Assembly (NCBI RefSeq): GCF_014196505.1
Contig: NZ_JACIDW010000006.1
Span: 62,001 to 126,000, forward strand
DNA: 64,000 nt
Direction of reading: 5' to 3'
Source of the DNA: Rhizobium metallidurans
Lineage (GTDB): Bacteria; Pseudomonadota; Alphaproteobacteria; Rhizobiales; Rhizobiaceae
Under the pieces are notes generated by a model. The model did no database searches, was not told where the DNA came from, and worked only from the letters and a program-made list of their open reading frames with translations. Of the stretch, positions 34,825 through 44,174 are shown piece after piece (position 1 is the stretch's first letter; every line of letters begins with the position of its first letter). The translations under genes were made by a program, and so were the position numbers.

Positions 34825-36570
34825 TCAGTAACCGCGGGCCGAGCCCTCGGTCGCGCGGCTGTCCATGGCGCCGTAGTAGCGGGCGCCGCCGCCCTTCTCG
34901 ATATCTTTCAGGCTCTTGCCGCCGACGAGGATGCCGGCGGCCTGGCCCCAGACGGGCGGGCCGCTGCCGTCGTCCATGGTGTGGCCCATCGCGATCAGGG
35001 CCCGGATCGTGTCGGGCGACAATGCATAGGGCTCGAAATAGATCTTGTCGGGCTGCCACTGGTGGTGGATGCGCGGGGCATTGACGGCCTGGCTGATATC
35101 CATGCCGAAATCGACGACATTCAGGATGGCTTCCAGCGTGATGGTGATGATGCGCGAGCCGCCGGGGCTGCCGATCACCATGAAGGGCTTGCCGTCCTTC
35201 GTCACGATGGTTGGACTCATCGACGAGAGCGGGGTCTTCTTCGGCGCGATGGCGTTGGCTTCACCCTGGACGAGGCCGTAGAGATTGGGGACGCCCGGCT
35301 TGGAGGTGAAGTCGTCCATCTCGTTGTTCAGCAATATGCCGGTGCCCGGCGCCACGACGCCGGCGCCGAAGTTGCCGTTCAGGGTGTAGGTGACCGCGAC
35401 CGCGTTCCCCTCCTTGTCGATGATGGAATAGTGCGTGGTTTCGGTGCTTTCCCTGGCGCCGAGCGGCTTCAGGTTGGCGGATGTGCCCGACTTGTTGATG
35501 TCGATCCTGGCGCGGATATTCTTGGCGTAGCTCTTGTCGAGAAGGGTCGTGACAGGGTTGTCGACGAAATCCGGGTCGCCGAGGGCGGCGTTACGGTCGA
35601 CATAGGCGTAGCGCATCGCCTCGGTCATGAGGTGCACGGTCTCGGCCGAGCCGTAGCCGAGGAAGGAGAGCGGATAGCCTTCCAGGATGTTCAGGATTTC
35701 GCAGATGATGACGCCGCCCGATGAGGGTGGGGGCGAGGAGATGATGTCATAGCCGCGATAGCTGCATTCCACCGGTTTCAGTTCGCGCACCTGATATTGC
35801 TCGAAGTCCTCCCTGGCGAGAATGCCGCCCTTGGCCTGGCTGGCCTTGACGATGGCGTCGGCCGGCATGTCCTTGTAGAAGGCGTCGGTGCCCTTGTCGG
35901 AAATGCTAGCAAGCACGGCTGCCAGTTCCGGCTGGACCAGCTTTTCGCCCGAGGTGAAGAGCTTGCCGTCGGGCTTGAGGAAGATCTTGGCGGCCGCCTC
36001 GTCCTTGGCCAGCCGCTTGGCGCTGTTCTCGATCGAGGCCACATCGCCCTGCTCGAGGGTGAAGCCGTCCCTGGCGTAGCGGATGGCGGGAGCGATGAGA
36101 TCCTGGCGCGACTTGGTGCCGTATTTCTCGCGAGCGGTCTCGAAGCCCATGACCGAGCCGGGCACGCCGACGGCCAGATAGCCGTCGAGGCTGGCGCGGG
36201 GCACGATGTCGCCCTTGGCGTCGAGATACATGGTCTTGGTGGCGGCCAGCGGCGCGCGCTCGCGGAAATCGAGGAAGGTGGTCTTGCCGTCCTTCATGCG
36301 GATGGTCATGAAGCCGCCGCCGCCGATATTGCCGGCGGTCGGATAGACCACGGCCAGCGCATAGCCGACGGCGACCGCGGCATCCACGGCGTTGCCACCG
36401 TTCTTCAGCACATCCACGCCGACATCGGTCGCCAGGTGCTGGGCCGTGACGACCATGCCGTTGTCGGCCTCGACCGGCGCGGGCGAGGCGGCGAGCGCCG
36501 GCGAGATTGGCCCGAGCGTCAGCGACAGGGCGGCGAGCAGGGCTGCGGATTTCGTGCGAAGGCGGTCCAT
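34825..36570 (-). CDS. ggt: Gamma-glutamyltransferase
   Basis: A periplasmic Ntn-hydrolase that cleaves glutathione and other gamma-glutamyl compounds. The 581-residue precursor has a signal peptide (about 1-28, ending PALAA) and is expected to self-cleave before the catalytic threonine in STETTHYSIIDKEGNAVA, giving large and small subunits. Further motifs are NIGGGGFMTIRMKDGK, the DFRERAP arginine that binds the alpha-carboxylate, LLNNEMDDFTSKPGVPN, KTPLSSMSPTIV and MVIGSPGGSRIIT. It is a normal full-length enzyme and appears to be a single gene. It could supply glutamate and cysteine from external glutathione. Confidence 0.95.
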   Translation of the reverse strand: MDRLRTKSAALLAALSLTLGPISPALAASPAPVEADNGMVVTAQHLATDVGVDVLKNGGNAVDAAVAVGYALAVVYPTAGNIGGGGFMTIRMKDGKTTFLDFRERAPLAATKTMYLDAKGDIVPRASLDGYLAVGVPGSVMGFETAREKYGTKSRQDLIAPAIRYARDGFTLEQGDVASIENSAKRLAKDEAAAKIFLKPDGKLFTSGEKLVQPELAAVLASISDKGTDAFYKDMPADAIVKASQAKGGILAREDFEQYQVRELKPVECSYRGYDIISSPPPSSGGVIICEILNILEGYPLSFLGYGSAETVHLMTEAMRYAYVDRNAALGDPDFVDNPVTTLLDKSYAKNIRARIDINKSGTSANLKPLGARESTETTHYSIIDKEGNAVAVTYTLNGNFGAGVVAPGTGILLNNEMDDFTSKPGVPNLYGLVQGEANAIAPKKTPLSSMSPTIVTKDGKPFMVIGSPGGSRIITITLEAILNVVDFGMDISQAVNAPRIHHQWQPDKIYFEPYALSPDTIRALIAMGHTMDDGSGPPVWGQAAGILVGGKSLKDIEKGGGARYYGAMDSRATEGSARGY

Positions 36571-36642
36571 GATGTTCCCCTCGGTGGACGGCGATAGGGA
36601 AGATATGGGGCTGCAGGCGCGGCGGGCAATGCGTGGCGCGCG

Positions 36643-37713
36643 TCAAGCACTGCCTTGCAGGTCCGGGGTGGCGATGGGTTGCGGCTGCGGGGCTATCGGT
36701 AGATTGGCGTCAGGTGCAACAGCGGTTGCCAGCCTCGCCTCGGCGACGCGCGCGGCTGCCTGGAGATCGCGGTCGTGGCCGGCGATCTTTTCGAGCGCGG
36801 CGATCGCGACGTCGGTGGCGAGGTAATCCGGCTTGTGGCCGACGCCCTTGATCCTGACCAGTTCGGAGCCGGCGATATCGCGGGCGAGGCCCTGCGAGTG
36901 CAGGTGCTCCCAGACGATGTCGTCGCTGTCGCCCGTGATGATGACGGTGGGCGCCGATATTCGCACATAGAGATGCGATTGCGTCTTGAAGTAATCGAGA
37001 AGGCGCACGAAGTCGGCGGCGTTGTTGTGGAAGGTGGCGGGGCGCAGCACCAGCGATGGGCCTGTCTTCATGATGTAGTCTTCCGGCCGCGGGTTGGGGC
37101 GGAAGACGTTGTGCGTGCCGCGCTCCAGGCGCCTCAAACCCAGCGGTATGACGAGCGCGTGGTTGAAGAGCCAGCCGATCACCGGCGCGGTGGAAACGTG
37201 ATAGTACCAGTCGACGCCGCCTGGCCAAGGGTGGGTGGCGGGCGCCAGGAAGAGCAGGCCCGCCGTCTTTTCCGGATGACGGACGCCGAAGGCGGCGGCG
37301 ATGGCGCCGCCGAAGGAGTGGCCGACGATGATCGCCTTGTCGATGCCGCGTTTTTCCATCAGCGCGGCGATGGCGTCCGCCTGGCCCGAGGGCAGGGCAT
37401 TGTCCGGTCCGCCGCGTTCGGAATAGCCGTGGCCGGGGCGATCGACGAAAAGCATTTCGGCGCGGCCGCGCAGAGGCTCCAGAAAGGCGCCGATCTGGTC
37501 GAGCAGGTTGCCGCTGGCGCCGTGGATGAAGACGAGCGGCGGCAGGTCGGCGGTTTCGGGGCGCTCGATGTGGACCGCGTTCATGCGGTAGCCGCCGATA
37601 TCCGTCAGTTCGCCGATGTTGGGATAGGCCTGTTCGAACTGGCGGGCCTTATAGGAGGAGTAGCCGATCGCGGCGGCTATGGGGGCGAGGAGGGCGGAGA
37701 CGAGGGTAAGCAT
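36643..37713 (-). CDS. Alpha/beta hydrolase, membrane-anchored
   Basis: A 356-residue alpha/beta-fold hydrolase. The N-terminus (LVSALLAPIAAAIGYSSYKA) is a probable membrane anchor. The fold shows the oxyanion HG motif (LVFIHGASGNLLDQ), FVDRPGHGYSERGG, the nucleophile elbow VGHSFGGAIAAA, the acid in VIITGDSDDIVWEHLH and the histidine in GVGHKPDYL. A C-terminal Ala/Pro-rich extension of about 50 residues follows. Many rhizobial genomes annotate such proteins as haloalkane dehalogenase- or esterase-like without a proven substrate, and no substrate can be given here. Confidence 0.88.
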   Translation of the reverse strand: MLTLVSALLAPIAAAIGYSSYKARQFEQAYPNIGELTDIGGYRMNAVHIERPETADLPPLVFIHGASGNLLDQIGAFLEPLRGRAEMLFVDRPGHGYSERGGPDNALPSGQADAIAALMEKRGIDKAIIVGHSFGGAIAAAFGVRHPEKTAGLLFLAPATHPWPGGVDWYYHVSTAPVIGWLFNHALVIPLGLRRLERGTHNVFRPNPRPEDYIMKTGPSLVLRPATFHNNAADFVRLLDYFKTQSHLYVRISAPTVIITGDSDDIVWEHLHSQGLARDIAGSELVRIKGVGHKPDYLATDVAIAALEKIAGHDRDLQAAARVAEARLATAVAPDANLPIAPQPQPIATPDLQGSA

Positions 37714-37806
37714 GGTGCGACCTGCGGCATGGACTAACGGACAATACGTTAGATTGGCCCGCGCGGTTCACCTTCAAGAGGCCAGAGGCCGCGCTATGAC
37801 GTTACG

Positions 37807-38430
37807 TCAGGTGCGGCTGCCGGCAAGCTTTTCGGAGAGCGTGTTCAGCTGATCCTGCGCATTGCGGTTGGCGGGGAATATTTCGAGAAAGCGCTCCCAC
37901 GCCTTCAGCGCCAGCTGGTCGTTGCCGCTGTCGCCGAGGATCGCGGCCATGCCGGCGAGCGCGCCGAAATGGCGCGGCTCGATATCGAGCACACGTTCGA
38001 TATCGGACATCGACTTGCGCATGGCGCCGTTGGTGTAGTTCAGCGTGGCGCGGCGGTTCCAGCTCTCGGAATAGCCGGGCTTCAGCGCAATGGCCTGGTC
38101 GAGGAAATCGAGTGCGGCACTGTTGCGCTTCTCCTCGACCGCCTTGTCGGCCCACTGCATCAGGAGATTGACGGTGGCGCTGCCCGAATCGTTCCACTCG
38201 GCACGGATCTGGTTGGCGATATCGTCCGCCTTGTCGGCATCGCGCTCGCGCTTCAATTGCGCGAAGAGCTGGTCGAGATGTTCCCTGGGCGAAAGGTTCG
38301 CGGCCTGCTGCTCGACGAGCTTTTCCTTTTCCCGCACGGGTGCGGGCTCCTGCGCGTGGGCAGGCAGGGACGTGGAAAGCAGTGCGAGGAAGAGCGGCAG
38401 GGCCGCGCAGGTCATAGCCAAAAAACGCAT
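37807..38430 (-). CDS. Exported tetratricopeptide-repeat protein
   Basis: The protein has 207 residues if it starts at ATG 38430, directly before a signal peptide (MRFLAMTCAALPLFLALL, ending PAHAQ). ATGs at 38439 and 38442 and a longer start at 38484 are also possible. The mature part has about three TPR-like helix pairs, for example SAALDFLDQAIALKPGYSES, WNRRATLNYTNGAMRKSMSD and RVLDIEPRHFGALAGMAAIL. This suggests a periplasmic protein-interaction role. Its partners are unknown. It lies upstream of the hydrolase on the same strand with about a 93-base gap. Confidence 0.85.
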   Translation of the reverse strand: MRFLAMTCAALPLFLALLSTSLPAHAQEPAPVREKEKLVEQQAANLSPREHLDQLFAQLKRERDADKADDIANQIRAEWNDSGSATVNLLMQWADKAVEEKRNSAALDFLDQAIALKPGYSESWNRRATLNYTNGAMRKSMSDIERVLDIEPRHFGALAGMAAILGDSGNDQLALKAWERFLEIFPANRNAQDQLNTLSEKLAGSRT

Positions 38431-38563
38431 GGCGGGCATCATAGCCCGCCAACGCGAAAGATCAAAACACTTTAACGGGATCATTCATCGAGAAAATGAA
38501 ACCCGGGACCCTTCCGGACAGGCTCAGGCGCTGAAACGCTGCCGAGCCATCCGGCCAGCCAAA

Positions 38564-38689
38564 TCAGCCCTGACGAGCCTTGAAGCGTGGGTTCAGCTTG
38601 TTGATGATGTAGATGCGGCCCTTGCGGCGAACCAGGCGGTTGTCACGGTGACGAGCCTTGAGCGACTTGAGCGAATTCTTGATCTTCAT
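38564..38689 (-). CDS. rpmJ: 50S ribosomal protein L36, zinc-free type
   Basis: The 41-residue protein begins [20 protein letters not shown] and ends with [11 protein letters not shown]. That is the alphaproteobacterial L36, which has lost the four zinc-binding residues of the classical type. The start ATG 38689 is chosen because the longer reading (to 38815) adds 42 residues not found in L36. It is monocistronic and oriented like purEK. Confidence 0.96.
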
Positions 38690-38823
38690 TGTTTTGATCC
38701 GCGATGTTTGGGGGAATTCACATTCGCCCGTATCTATTACATTCAAAAGCGCGCTCAGGGCGCGCTCTTCAGGTTGGGCGTGCAGATAACCCGGCCACTT
38801 GTCTGTGTCAACCACGTGAAGGT

Positions 38824-38863
38824 GTTTTTCCCGTGGCTGTGGCCGGTTTTGTCAGGGAAAAAC
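38824..38863 (-). terminator. Possible terminator after purK
   Basis: GTTTTTCCC and GGGAAAAAC form a nine-base inverted repeat separated by 22 bases, immediately downstream of the purK stop on the minus strand. The stem is short on GC and the loop is long, so it is a weak candidate. Confidence 0.4.
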
Positions 38864-38866
38864 CCC

Positions 38867-39940
38867 TTATTTCCCCGCAAGTGTGGTGGCAAGCGTGGTC
38901 ACATGGCCCATCTTGCGGCCGGGTCTCGATTCCGTCTTTCCATAGAGGTGAACGAGCGTGTCGCGCCGCTTCAGCCAGTCCGGAAGTGCCAGAATATCGT
39001 CGCCGATCAGGTTCCGCATGACGCAGTCGGAGTGGCGATCGGCGTTGCCGAGCGGCAGGGCGGCGACGGCGCGGATATGTTGCTCGAACTGCGAGATCAC
39101 GCAGGCCGCTTCCGTCCAGTGGCCGGAATTGTGCACGCGCGGCGCCATCTCGTTGGCGATCAGGCTGCCGTCGGAGAGCGCGAAGAACTCGATGCCGATC
39201 ACGCCGACATAGCCGAGCGTCGTCAGGATCTTCTCGGCGGCCTCGCGCGCGGCGCTGGCCGTGGCGTCGGTGATTGACGCTGGAACCGTCGAGGTGTGCA
39301 GGATGCCGTTGCGGTGCACGTTTTCGGCCGGGTCGTAGCTGACGACGCTGCCGTCGGTGGCGCGGGCGGCGATGACCGAGATCTCGCGCTCGAAGGCGAC
39401 GAAGCTCTCGAGGATCAGCGGCACGCCGCCGAGTTCGGCGAAGGCGCCTTCGGCGCTGTCCGATGCCGAGCGGAAGACTTTCTGGCCCTTGCCGTCATAG
39501 CCGAGCCGGCGCGTCTTCAAGACACCCTGGCCGCCGAAATCGGCAAGGGCTGCCTCGAGATCGGCCTGGCTGTCGACGGCGTGGAATCGCGCTGTCGGAA
39601 TGCCGCAATCATTGATGAAGCGCTTTTCGACGAGACGGTCCTGGGCGGCTTCCAGCGCCTTCGGCGGCGGATAGACCGGCACGGTCTGGGCCAGCGCTTC
39701 GGCTGCGGAGACGGGGACGTTCTCGAATTCGTAGGTGACGACGTCGCAGACGGTCGCCAGTTCCTCGAGTGCCGCGGGATCGTCATAGGCGGCAACGATC
39801 TGCCGGCTGGCGACCTGCGCTGCCGGGCAATCGGCCTGCGGCTCGAGAATGATGGTGCGGAAGTTCAGGCGGGCGGCAGCCATGGCCAGCATGCGGCCAA
39901 GTTGGCCGCCGCCGATGATGCCGATCGTTGTCATGCTCAT
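38867..39940 (-). CDS. purK: N5-carboxyaminoimidazole ribonucleotide synthase
   Basis: PurK makes N5-CAIR from AIR, ATP and bicarbonate in purine synthesis. The 357-residue ATP-grasp protein starts [21 protein letters not shown]. It continues with [37 protein letters not shown], the [12 protein letters not shown] loop, [16 protein letters not shown] and the C-terminal [14 protein letters not shown], all family-typical. The ATG at 39940 overlaps the purE stop (ATGA). The reading upstream of it is open but adds residues absent from PurK. purE-purK form the usual operon. Confidence 0.96.
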   Translation of the reverse strand: MSMTTIGIIGGGQLGRMLAMAAARLNFRTIILEPQADCPAAQVASRQIVAAYDDPAALEELATVCDVVTYEFENVPVSAAEALAQTVPVYPPPKALEAAQDRLVEKRFINDCGIPTARFHAVDSQADLEAALADFGGQGVLKTRRLGYDGKGQKVFRSASDSAEGAFAELGGVPLILESFVAFEREISVIAARATDGSVVSYDPAENVHRNGILHTSTVPASITDATASAAREAAEKILTTLGYVGVIGIEFFALSDGSLIANEMAPRVHNSGHWTEAACVISQFEQHIRAVAALPLGNADRHSDCVMRNLIGDDILALPDWLKRRDTLVHLYGKTESRPGRKMGHVTTLATTLAGK

Positions 39941-40437
39941 AGGTCGTCCATCGGATATTCGGCGATCGCCGCACTTTGGCTCTCGCGCCATTCGTCAAGC
40001 CGGTCGGCGAGGTCTTCGTCCGCCAGCGCCAGAACCGCCGCGGCAAGAAGCGCCGCATTGATGGCGCCGGCCTTGCCGATCGCCAGCGTGCCGACCGGGA
40101 TGCCACCGGGCATCTGCACGATCGACAGCAGGCTGTCCTGGCCGGACATCGTCTTCGACTGCACGGGAACGCCGAAAACAGGAAGCGGGGTCATGGCCGC
40201 GGTCATGCCGGGAAGATGGGCGGCGCCACCGGCACCGGCGATGATGACCTTGAAGCCTTCCGCCTTGGCGCCCTTGGCGAACTCGACCATGCGATCGGGC
40301 GTGCGATGTGCCGATATGATCCTGGCGTCATAGGGGATCTCGAGCGCCTCCAGCGTATCGGCGGCGTTCTTCATGGTCTCCCAATCGGACTGGCTTCCCA
40401 TGATGATGGCAACGGTCGGTCTGTCTGTCATCGTCAC
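39937..40437 (-). CDS. purE: N5-carboxyaminoimidazole ribonucleotide mutase
   Basis: Class I PurE converts N5-CAIR to CAIR. The 166-residue length and the motifs [43 protein letters not shown] and [20 protein letters not shown] are diagnostic, including the catalytic histidine in SAHRTP. The stop overlaps the purK start. The YdcH-like gene ends 10 bases... upstream on the same strand and may be transcribed into it (its start precedes purE by about 210 bases). Confidence 0.96.
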   Translation of the reverse strand: MTMTDRPTVAIIMGSQSDWETMKNAADTLEALEIPYDARIISAHRTPDRMVEFAKGAKAEGFKVIIAGAGGAAHLPGMTAAMTPLPVFGVPVQSKTMSGQDSLLSIVQMPGGIPVGTLAIGKAGAINAALLAAAVLALADEDLADRLDEWRESQSAAIAEYPMDDL

Positions 40438-40447
40438 GACACTTCCT

Positions 40448-40651
40448 TCAGGCGATGATATCCGGGATGATCTGGTCTTCGAGCTTCGACAGCTTGTCCT
40501 TGATAACCAGCTTCTTTTTCTTCATGCGCTGAACGCGCAGCGCATCGCAGCCAGTCGCGATCATGGCGTTGATGGCGACATCGTAATCCTCATGCTCCTG
40601 GCGCAGGCGCGCCACGATGAGCCTGACTTCCGCCTGTTCCTGATCCGGCAT
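40448..40651 (-). CDS. YdcH-like small helical protein (DUF465)
   Basis: A 67-residue protein that is two helices of a DUF465/YdcH hairpin: the core [20 protein letters not shown] and the typical basic run [20 protein letters not shown], then DQIIPDI. The ATG at 40651 is preceded by GGGGAT; a TTG two codons earlier is possible. It directly precedes purE on the same strand. Function in the family is not known. Confidence 0.88.
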   Translation of the reverse strand: MPDQEQAEVRLIVARLRQEHEDYDVAINAMIATGCDALRVQRMKKKKLVIKDKLSKLEDQIIPDIIA

Positions 40652-40880
40652 ACGCAATCCCCATGATCGTCTTCAGACCTTCTCCGGCCTGTCGCTAATT
40701 TTTGCAAGCTCCTATCACCAAATAGCGGTAACGGCTAGTTAGTCTCGATCATGAATTTGCCACGCTCTCTCCTTGTTTTCGCCTTCGACAACCCTTCAAA
40801 AATGTGTCACAGTTTGAGGGTTGACGCCTTGGATCTCCGGCGGTGTTGGCTGGAGAAAGGCTAGAGGAAGGAAGGGTCAT

Positions 40881-41054
40881 ATGACTGTTCAAGCTCATCT
40901 TGAATCACTCCAGAAGAAGCATGGCGCTCTCGAGGAGGAGCTCCATTCACTGATGGCATCCCCCTCCAGAGACGACCGTGAGGTTGCCGAGTGCAAGCGC
41001 AGAAAACTGCGCATCAAAGACGAGATTGAGCGTCTTAAATCATCCGTACATTAA
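40881..41054 (+). CDS. YdcH-like small helical protein (DUF465), second copy
   Basis: A 57-residue protein beginning MTVQAHLESLQKKHGALEEE and ending with RRKLRIKDEIERLKSS, the same DUF465 fold as the protein 230 bases away on the other strand. A strong purine-rich site (GAGGAAGGAAGG) precedes ATG 40881; the longer reading from 40821 adds a non-conserved stretch. The two DUF465 genes are divergent and share about 230 bases of upstream DNA. Confidence 0.9.
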   Translation: MTVQAHLESLQKKHGALEEELHSLMASPSRDDREVAECKRRKLRIKDEIERLKSSVH

Positions 41055-41210
41055 GCAGAACAGAACGTTACAGGGCGTGGTCGACGCGATGCAAAGGGTA
41101 AATATCGCAATATAACCAGTTGTTTAGTCATTGATCGCGGCCGTTGGAATGTTCCTGCGCGTCGGTTGCCGAAAAGGTCGCAGCCGGCGCGTTTTCATGT
41201 CCGGGCAATG

Positions 41211-41471
41211 CTATGCCCAGAACTGATCGAGCCAGAGATTGAGCCTGTCGAAGCCGCGATTGTTGACCGCGTAGATGCGTTTCGTGCCATCCGCGGTGAC
41301 CGAGACGAGGTCGCAATCGAGCAGGGCCTTGAGGTGCTGGGAAACGGCCGGACGGCTGATCGGAAGGCCTTCGGCCAGCTCGTTGACGGTGCGCGGCGAG
41401 CGTCGCAATTCCTCCAGCAGGAAGCGCCGGTGAGGGTCGGCAATCGCAGTGAAGGGGTCCACGTTCGACAT
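41211..41471 (-). CDS. ArsR-family transcriptional regulator
   Basis: An 86-residue winged helix-turn-helix repressor. The DNA-binding part is complete: DPHRRFLLEELRRSPRTVNE, then LAEGLPISRPAVSQHLKALL, and the wing VSVTADGTKRIYAV. It has no ELCVCD-type cysteine box, so it is not a classical arsenic or metal sensor. It lies 70 bases downstream of the TauE gene on the same strand, so it may regulate or be co-transcribed with that gene. Confidence 0.88.
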   Translation of the reverse strand: MSNVDPFTAIADPHRRFLLEELRRSPRTVNELAEGLPISRPAVSQHLKALLDCDLVSVTADGTKRIYAVNNRGFDRLNLWLDQFWA

Positions 41472-41540
41472 GGCGAAAAGCTACGTCAAATGGAGAATTT
41501 GGGCAAGCGGATTGTGCGCCGCAGCGAAACCCGGCAAGCC

Positions 41541-42305
41541 CTAGTATCCAAGGCCTTCGCGGGCGATCAGCACGGCGGCGATCAGCGCCATCGCATACAT
41601 GAACGGATAGAATATTTTCGGCTGCATGCGCTTCACGCACCACGCACCGGCGATGGTGGCAAGCGGGGCGAAGGGGAGCAGCGTCGCCGAGGTCGCGAGA
41701 TTCTGGGTGTCGAGCTGGCCAAGCGCGAAATAGGGGATCAGCTTGACGGCATTGAGGATGGCGAAAAAGCGGACGCTGGTGCCGGTATATTCGCGCGGCG
41801 GCATTTGCAGCGGCAGCACATAGATCTGGAACGGCGCGCCGCCGGCGTGCGCCACGAAGCTGCCGTAGCCGGAGAAGGTGCCCCAGAGCGTGGCGCGGAC
41901 CGGCCGCTGTCCATGCGGCGGCACGATCTTTCCTCTGCCGGGGCCGAAGTTGTTCAAGAAATAGCGCAGGCAGAAGAGGATGGTGACGACGCCGATGACG
42001 ACGCGCAGGACGCTGCCGGGGACGAGCGCCGATGTGGCCCAGCCGAGCGCGATACCGGCGAGCGCGCCGGGGAGCATGATCTTCAGCGTCGTCCAGTCGC
42101 CATGCTTGCGCCAGATGACCAGCGAGATCATGTCCATGAAGATCAGGATCGGAAGCAAGATGGCGGCGGCCTGCACGGGGGAGACGACGAGCGCCAGGAA
42201 AGGCAGTCCGATCAGCGACAAGGCGTCGCCCATGCCGCCCTTCGCGAGGCCGACGAGAATGACGGCGGGAATGGCGGCGTAGTAAAATGACACGTCCATC
42301 GGCAT
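41541..42305 (-). CDS. TauE/SafE-family anion exporter
   Basis: A 254-residue membrane protein with about seven helices, for example FYYAAIPAVILVGLAKGGMG, ALSLIGLPFLALVVSPVQAA, ILLPILIFMDMISLVIWRKH and MYAMALIAAVLIAREGL. The two TauE repeats are recognisable (GLAKGGMGDALSL and the SGYGSFVAHAGGAPFQIYVL region). Family members export sulfite, sulfoacetate or related anions. The ATG at 42305 is chosen because GGGGAGGA lies 9-10 bases upstream. It is divergent from the thiE-like gene. Confidence 0.9.
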   Translation of the reverse strand: MPMDVSFYYAAIPAVILVGLAKGGMGDALSLIGLPFLALVVSPVQAAAILLPILIFMDMISLVIWRKHGDWTTLKIMLPGALAGIALGWATSALVPGSVLRVVIGVVTILFCLRYFLNNFGPGRGKIVPPHGQRPVRATLWGTFSGYGSFVAHAGGAPFQIYVLPLQMPPREYTGTSVRFFAILNAVKLIPYFALGQLDTQNLATSATLLPFAPLATIAGAWCVKRMQPKIFYPFMYAMALIAAVLIAREGLGY

Positions 42306-42412
42306 GCTTTTGAAGTCCTCCCCTTGCCAGCCCGGTCTAACGGAATTACTCACACAAAACGAGTGCGGATCGGCCGGCAGACGGCGAAATCCGCTGGAAA
42401 TGGAAAGAGTTC

Positions 42413-43066
42413 ATGAGCGAACCTGAAAACCGCTGCCGCCTGGTGCTGATCGTGCCCGATATCGCCGATGCCGACGAGCAGGCGAAAATCGTCGGCGATG
42501 CCTTGAAGGGCGGCGATGTCGCCTCGATCATCCTGCCGCAATACGGGCTTGGTGACGGCGAGTTTCAGAAGCATGCCGAGAAGATCGTGCCGCTCGCGCA
42601 AAACGCGGGTGCGGCGGCGCTGCTGGCCGGCGACAGCCGTGTCGTGGGCCGCACCAAGGCGGACGGCCTGCACATCACCGGCGGCGCGGCGGAGATTTCC
42701 GAGGCGGTCGAGAAGTATGCCGACAAGCTGATCGTCGGCGGCGGCAACGCGGCCGACCGGCACCATGCGCTCGAAATCGGCGAGGAGCGCCCCGAGTATG
42801 TCTTCTTCGGCAAGCTCGAAGGCGACATCAAGCCGGAGGCGCATCCGAAGAACCTGGCGCTCGCCGAATGGTGGGCGTCGATGATCGAGATCCCGTGCAT
42901 CGTCATGGGCGGCACCGATCCGGCGTCGGCTCTCGCTGTCGCCGAGAGCGGCGCGGAGTTCGTTGCCATGCGTCTCGCGGTTTTCGGCGAGCCGGCGCGG
43001 GCGGCCCTTGTCGTCGCGGAAATCAACGCACTTCTTGACGAAAAAGCGCCACGGTTTGAGGGTTGA
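42413..43066 (+). CDS. ThiE-family protein (thiamine-phosphate synthase-like)
   Basis: A 217-residue TIM-barrel protein of the thiamine phosphate synthase/TenI superfamily. The motifs GLGDGEFQKHAEKIVPLAQN, GRTKADGLHITGGAAEIS, DRHHALEIGEERPEYVFFGK and PCIVMGGTDPASALAVAESG follow the ThiE order. The canonical HLGQxD and the pyrophosphate-binding residues are modified (GLHITGG), and no other thi gene is nearby. The enzyme activity is therefore uncertain and the gene symbol is withheld. A GGAAAGAG site precedes the ATG. The Sel1 gene begins 10 bases after its stop. Confidence 0.82.
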   Translation: MSEPENRCRLVLIVPDIADADEQAKIVGDALKGGDVASIILPQYGLGDGEFQKHAEKIVPLAQNAGAAALLAGDSRVVGRTKADGLHITGGAAEISEAVEKYADKLIVGGGNAADRHHALEIGEERPEYVFFGKLEGDIKPEAHPKNLALAEWWASMIEIPCIVMGGTDPASALAVAESGAEFVAMRLAVFGEPARAALVVAEINALLDEKAPRFEG

Positions 43067-43076
43067 TATCGCCCTC

Positions 43077-44159
43077 ATGCCCATGCTGACACGCCATTTG
43101 CGCCTTTCCTTCCTTGCCGCCGCCACATGTGTGGCGGCTTTCGCGCATGGCGCATCGGCTCAGCAGGTCGACAATCTGGTCACGCGGCCGCTTACCGGCG
43201 CGCCGGAAACGCTGAAATCCGGACGGCCGCAGCCGGACGGGGTAACGCCGTCCACGGGTGTCGGTGTGTTCGATCGCATGGGCGCGAAGCTTCCCGACCT
43301 GCCGCCGGAGAAGGACTACACGGGCAAGACCGACGATGCCTATGGCGCCTATCAGCGCGGCTATTTTCTGACCGCGATGGGCCTTGCCCTGCCGCGCGCG
43401 CAGCTTGGCGACCCGGCGGCGCAGACGCTGATGGGCGAACTGCTGGCCGAGGGCCTCGGCGTCAAGCGCGACGCCAAGAACTCCGCCTTCTGGTACGGAA
43501 AGGCGGCCGAGGGCGGCGACCCGTCGGCGATGTTCAAATACGCGCTCATCCTGATGGAGGGCCGGCTCGTTACGCGCGACAAGGCGCTCGCCGACGAATA
43601 CATGCGCAAGGCGGCGGAAGCCGGCAATGCATCGGCTCAGTTCAACTGGGGACAGATCGTCGTTGCCGACAATCCCGGCGAAAAGGGGCTGAAGCTGGCG
43701 CTGCCCTTCTATGAAAGATCGGCCGAGCAGGGCGTCGCCGACGCGCAGTACGCGGTGGCGCAGATCTATTCGTCGCTGGCCGATCTGCCGCCCGAGAAGA
43801 AGCAGCTTGCCCGTGAATGGATGGCGCGCGCCGCCCGTGCCGGATTCGACACCGCGCAACTCGATCTCGGCATCTGGTTCGTCAACGGGACCAACGGCCC
43901 CCGCGATTTCGACAAGGGCTTCCAGTGGCTCAGGCTTGCCGCCAATGACGGCAACGTGGTGGCGCAGAACAAGCTGGCGCATCTCTATATCAATGCGCTC
44001 GGCACGAAGCCGGACCCGGTCGAGGCCACCAAATGGTACGTGCTCTCGCGCCGTGCCGGTCTGCCCGACCCGGCGCTCGAGGATTTCTACCTCGGTATCG
44101 ATGAAAAGCAGCAGAAGGCGGGGATCGAAGCCGCCAACAAGTTCCGCCGCCTGCGCTGA
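43077..44159 (+). CDS. Exported Sel1-repeat protein
   Basis: A 360-residue protein read from ATG 43077; a second ATG lies two codons on. It has a signal peptide (MLTRHLRLSFLAAATCVAAF, ending SAQ). From about residue 85 there are six to seven Sel1-like repeats of about 36 residues with the A-x-x-G-x-x-x-A-Q-x-x-L pattern, such as LGDPAAQTLMGELLAEGLGV, GGDPSAMFKYALILMEGRLV and DGNVVAQNKLAHLYINALGT. This solenoid mediates protein contacts in the periplasm. Rhizobial Sel1 proteins such as ExoR regulate surface polysaccharides, but this one lacks clear ExoR identity. It is probably co-transcribed with the ThiE-like gene. Confidence 0.88.
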   Translation: MPMLTRHLRLSFLAAATCVAAFAHGASAQQVDNLVTRPLTGAPETLKSGRPQPDGVTPSTGVGVFDRMGAKLPDLPPEKDYTGKTDDAYGAYQRGYFLTAMGLALPRAQLGDPAAQTLMGELLAEGLGVKRDAKNSAFWYGKAAEGGDPSAMFKYALILMEGRLVTRDKALADEYMRKAAEAGNASAQFNWGQIVVADNPGEKGLKLALPFYERSAEQGVADAQYAVAQIYSSLADLPPEKKQLAREWMARAARAGFDTAQLDLGIWFVNGTNGPRDFDKGFQWLRLAANDGNVVAQNKLAHLYINALGTKPDPVEATKWYVLSRRAGLPDPALEDFYLGIDEKQQKAGIEAANKFRRLR

Positions 44160-44174
44160 TCGCGCCCGATCGGT

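Noticed and set aside
41203..41218. Small hairpin GGGCA-N6-TGCCC at the end of the ArsR gene
   Set aside because: No T run follows on either strand and part of it lies in the coding sequence, so it is not called as a terminator.
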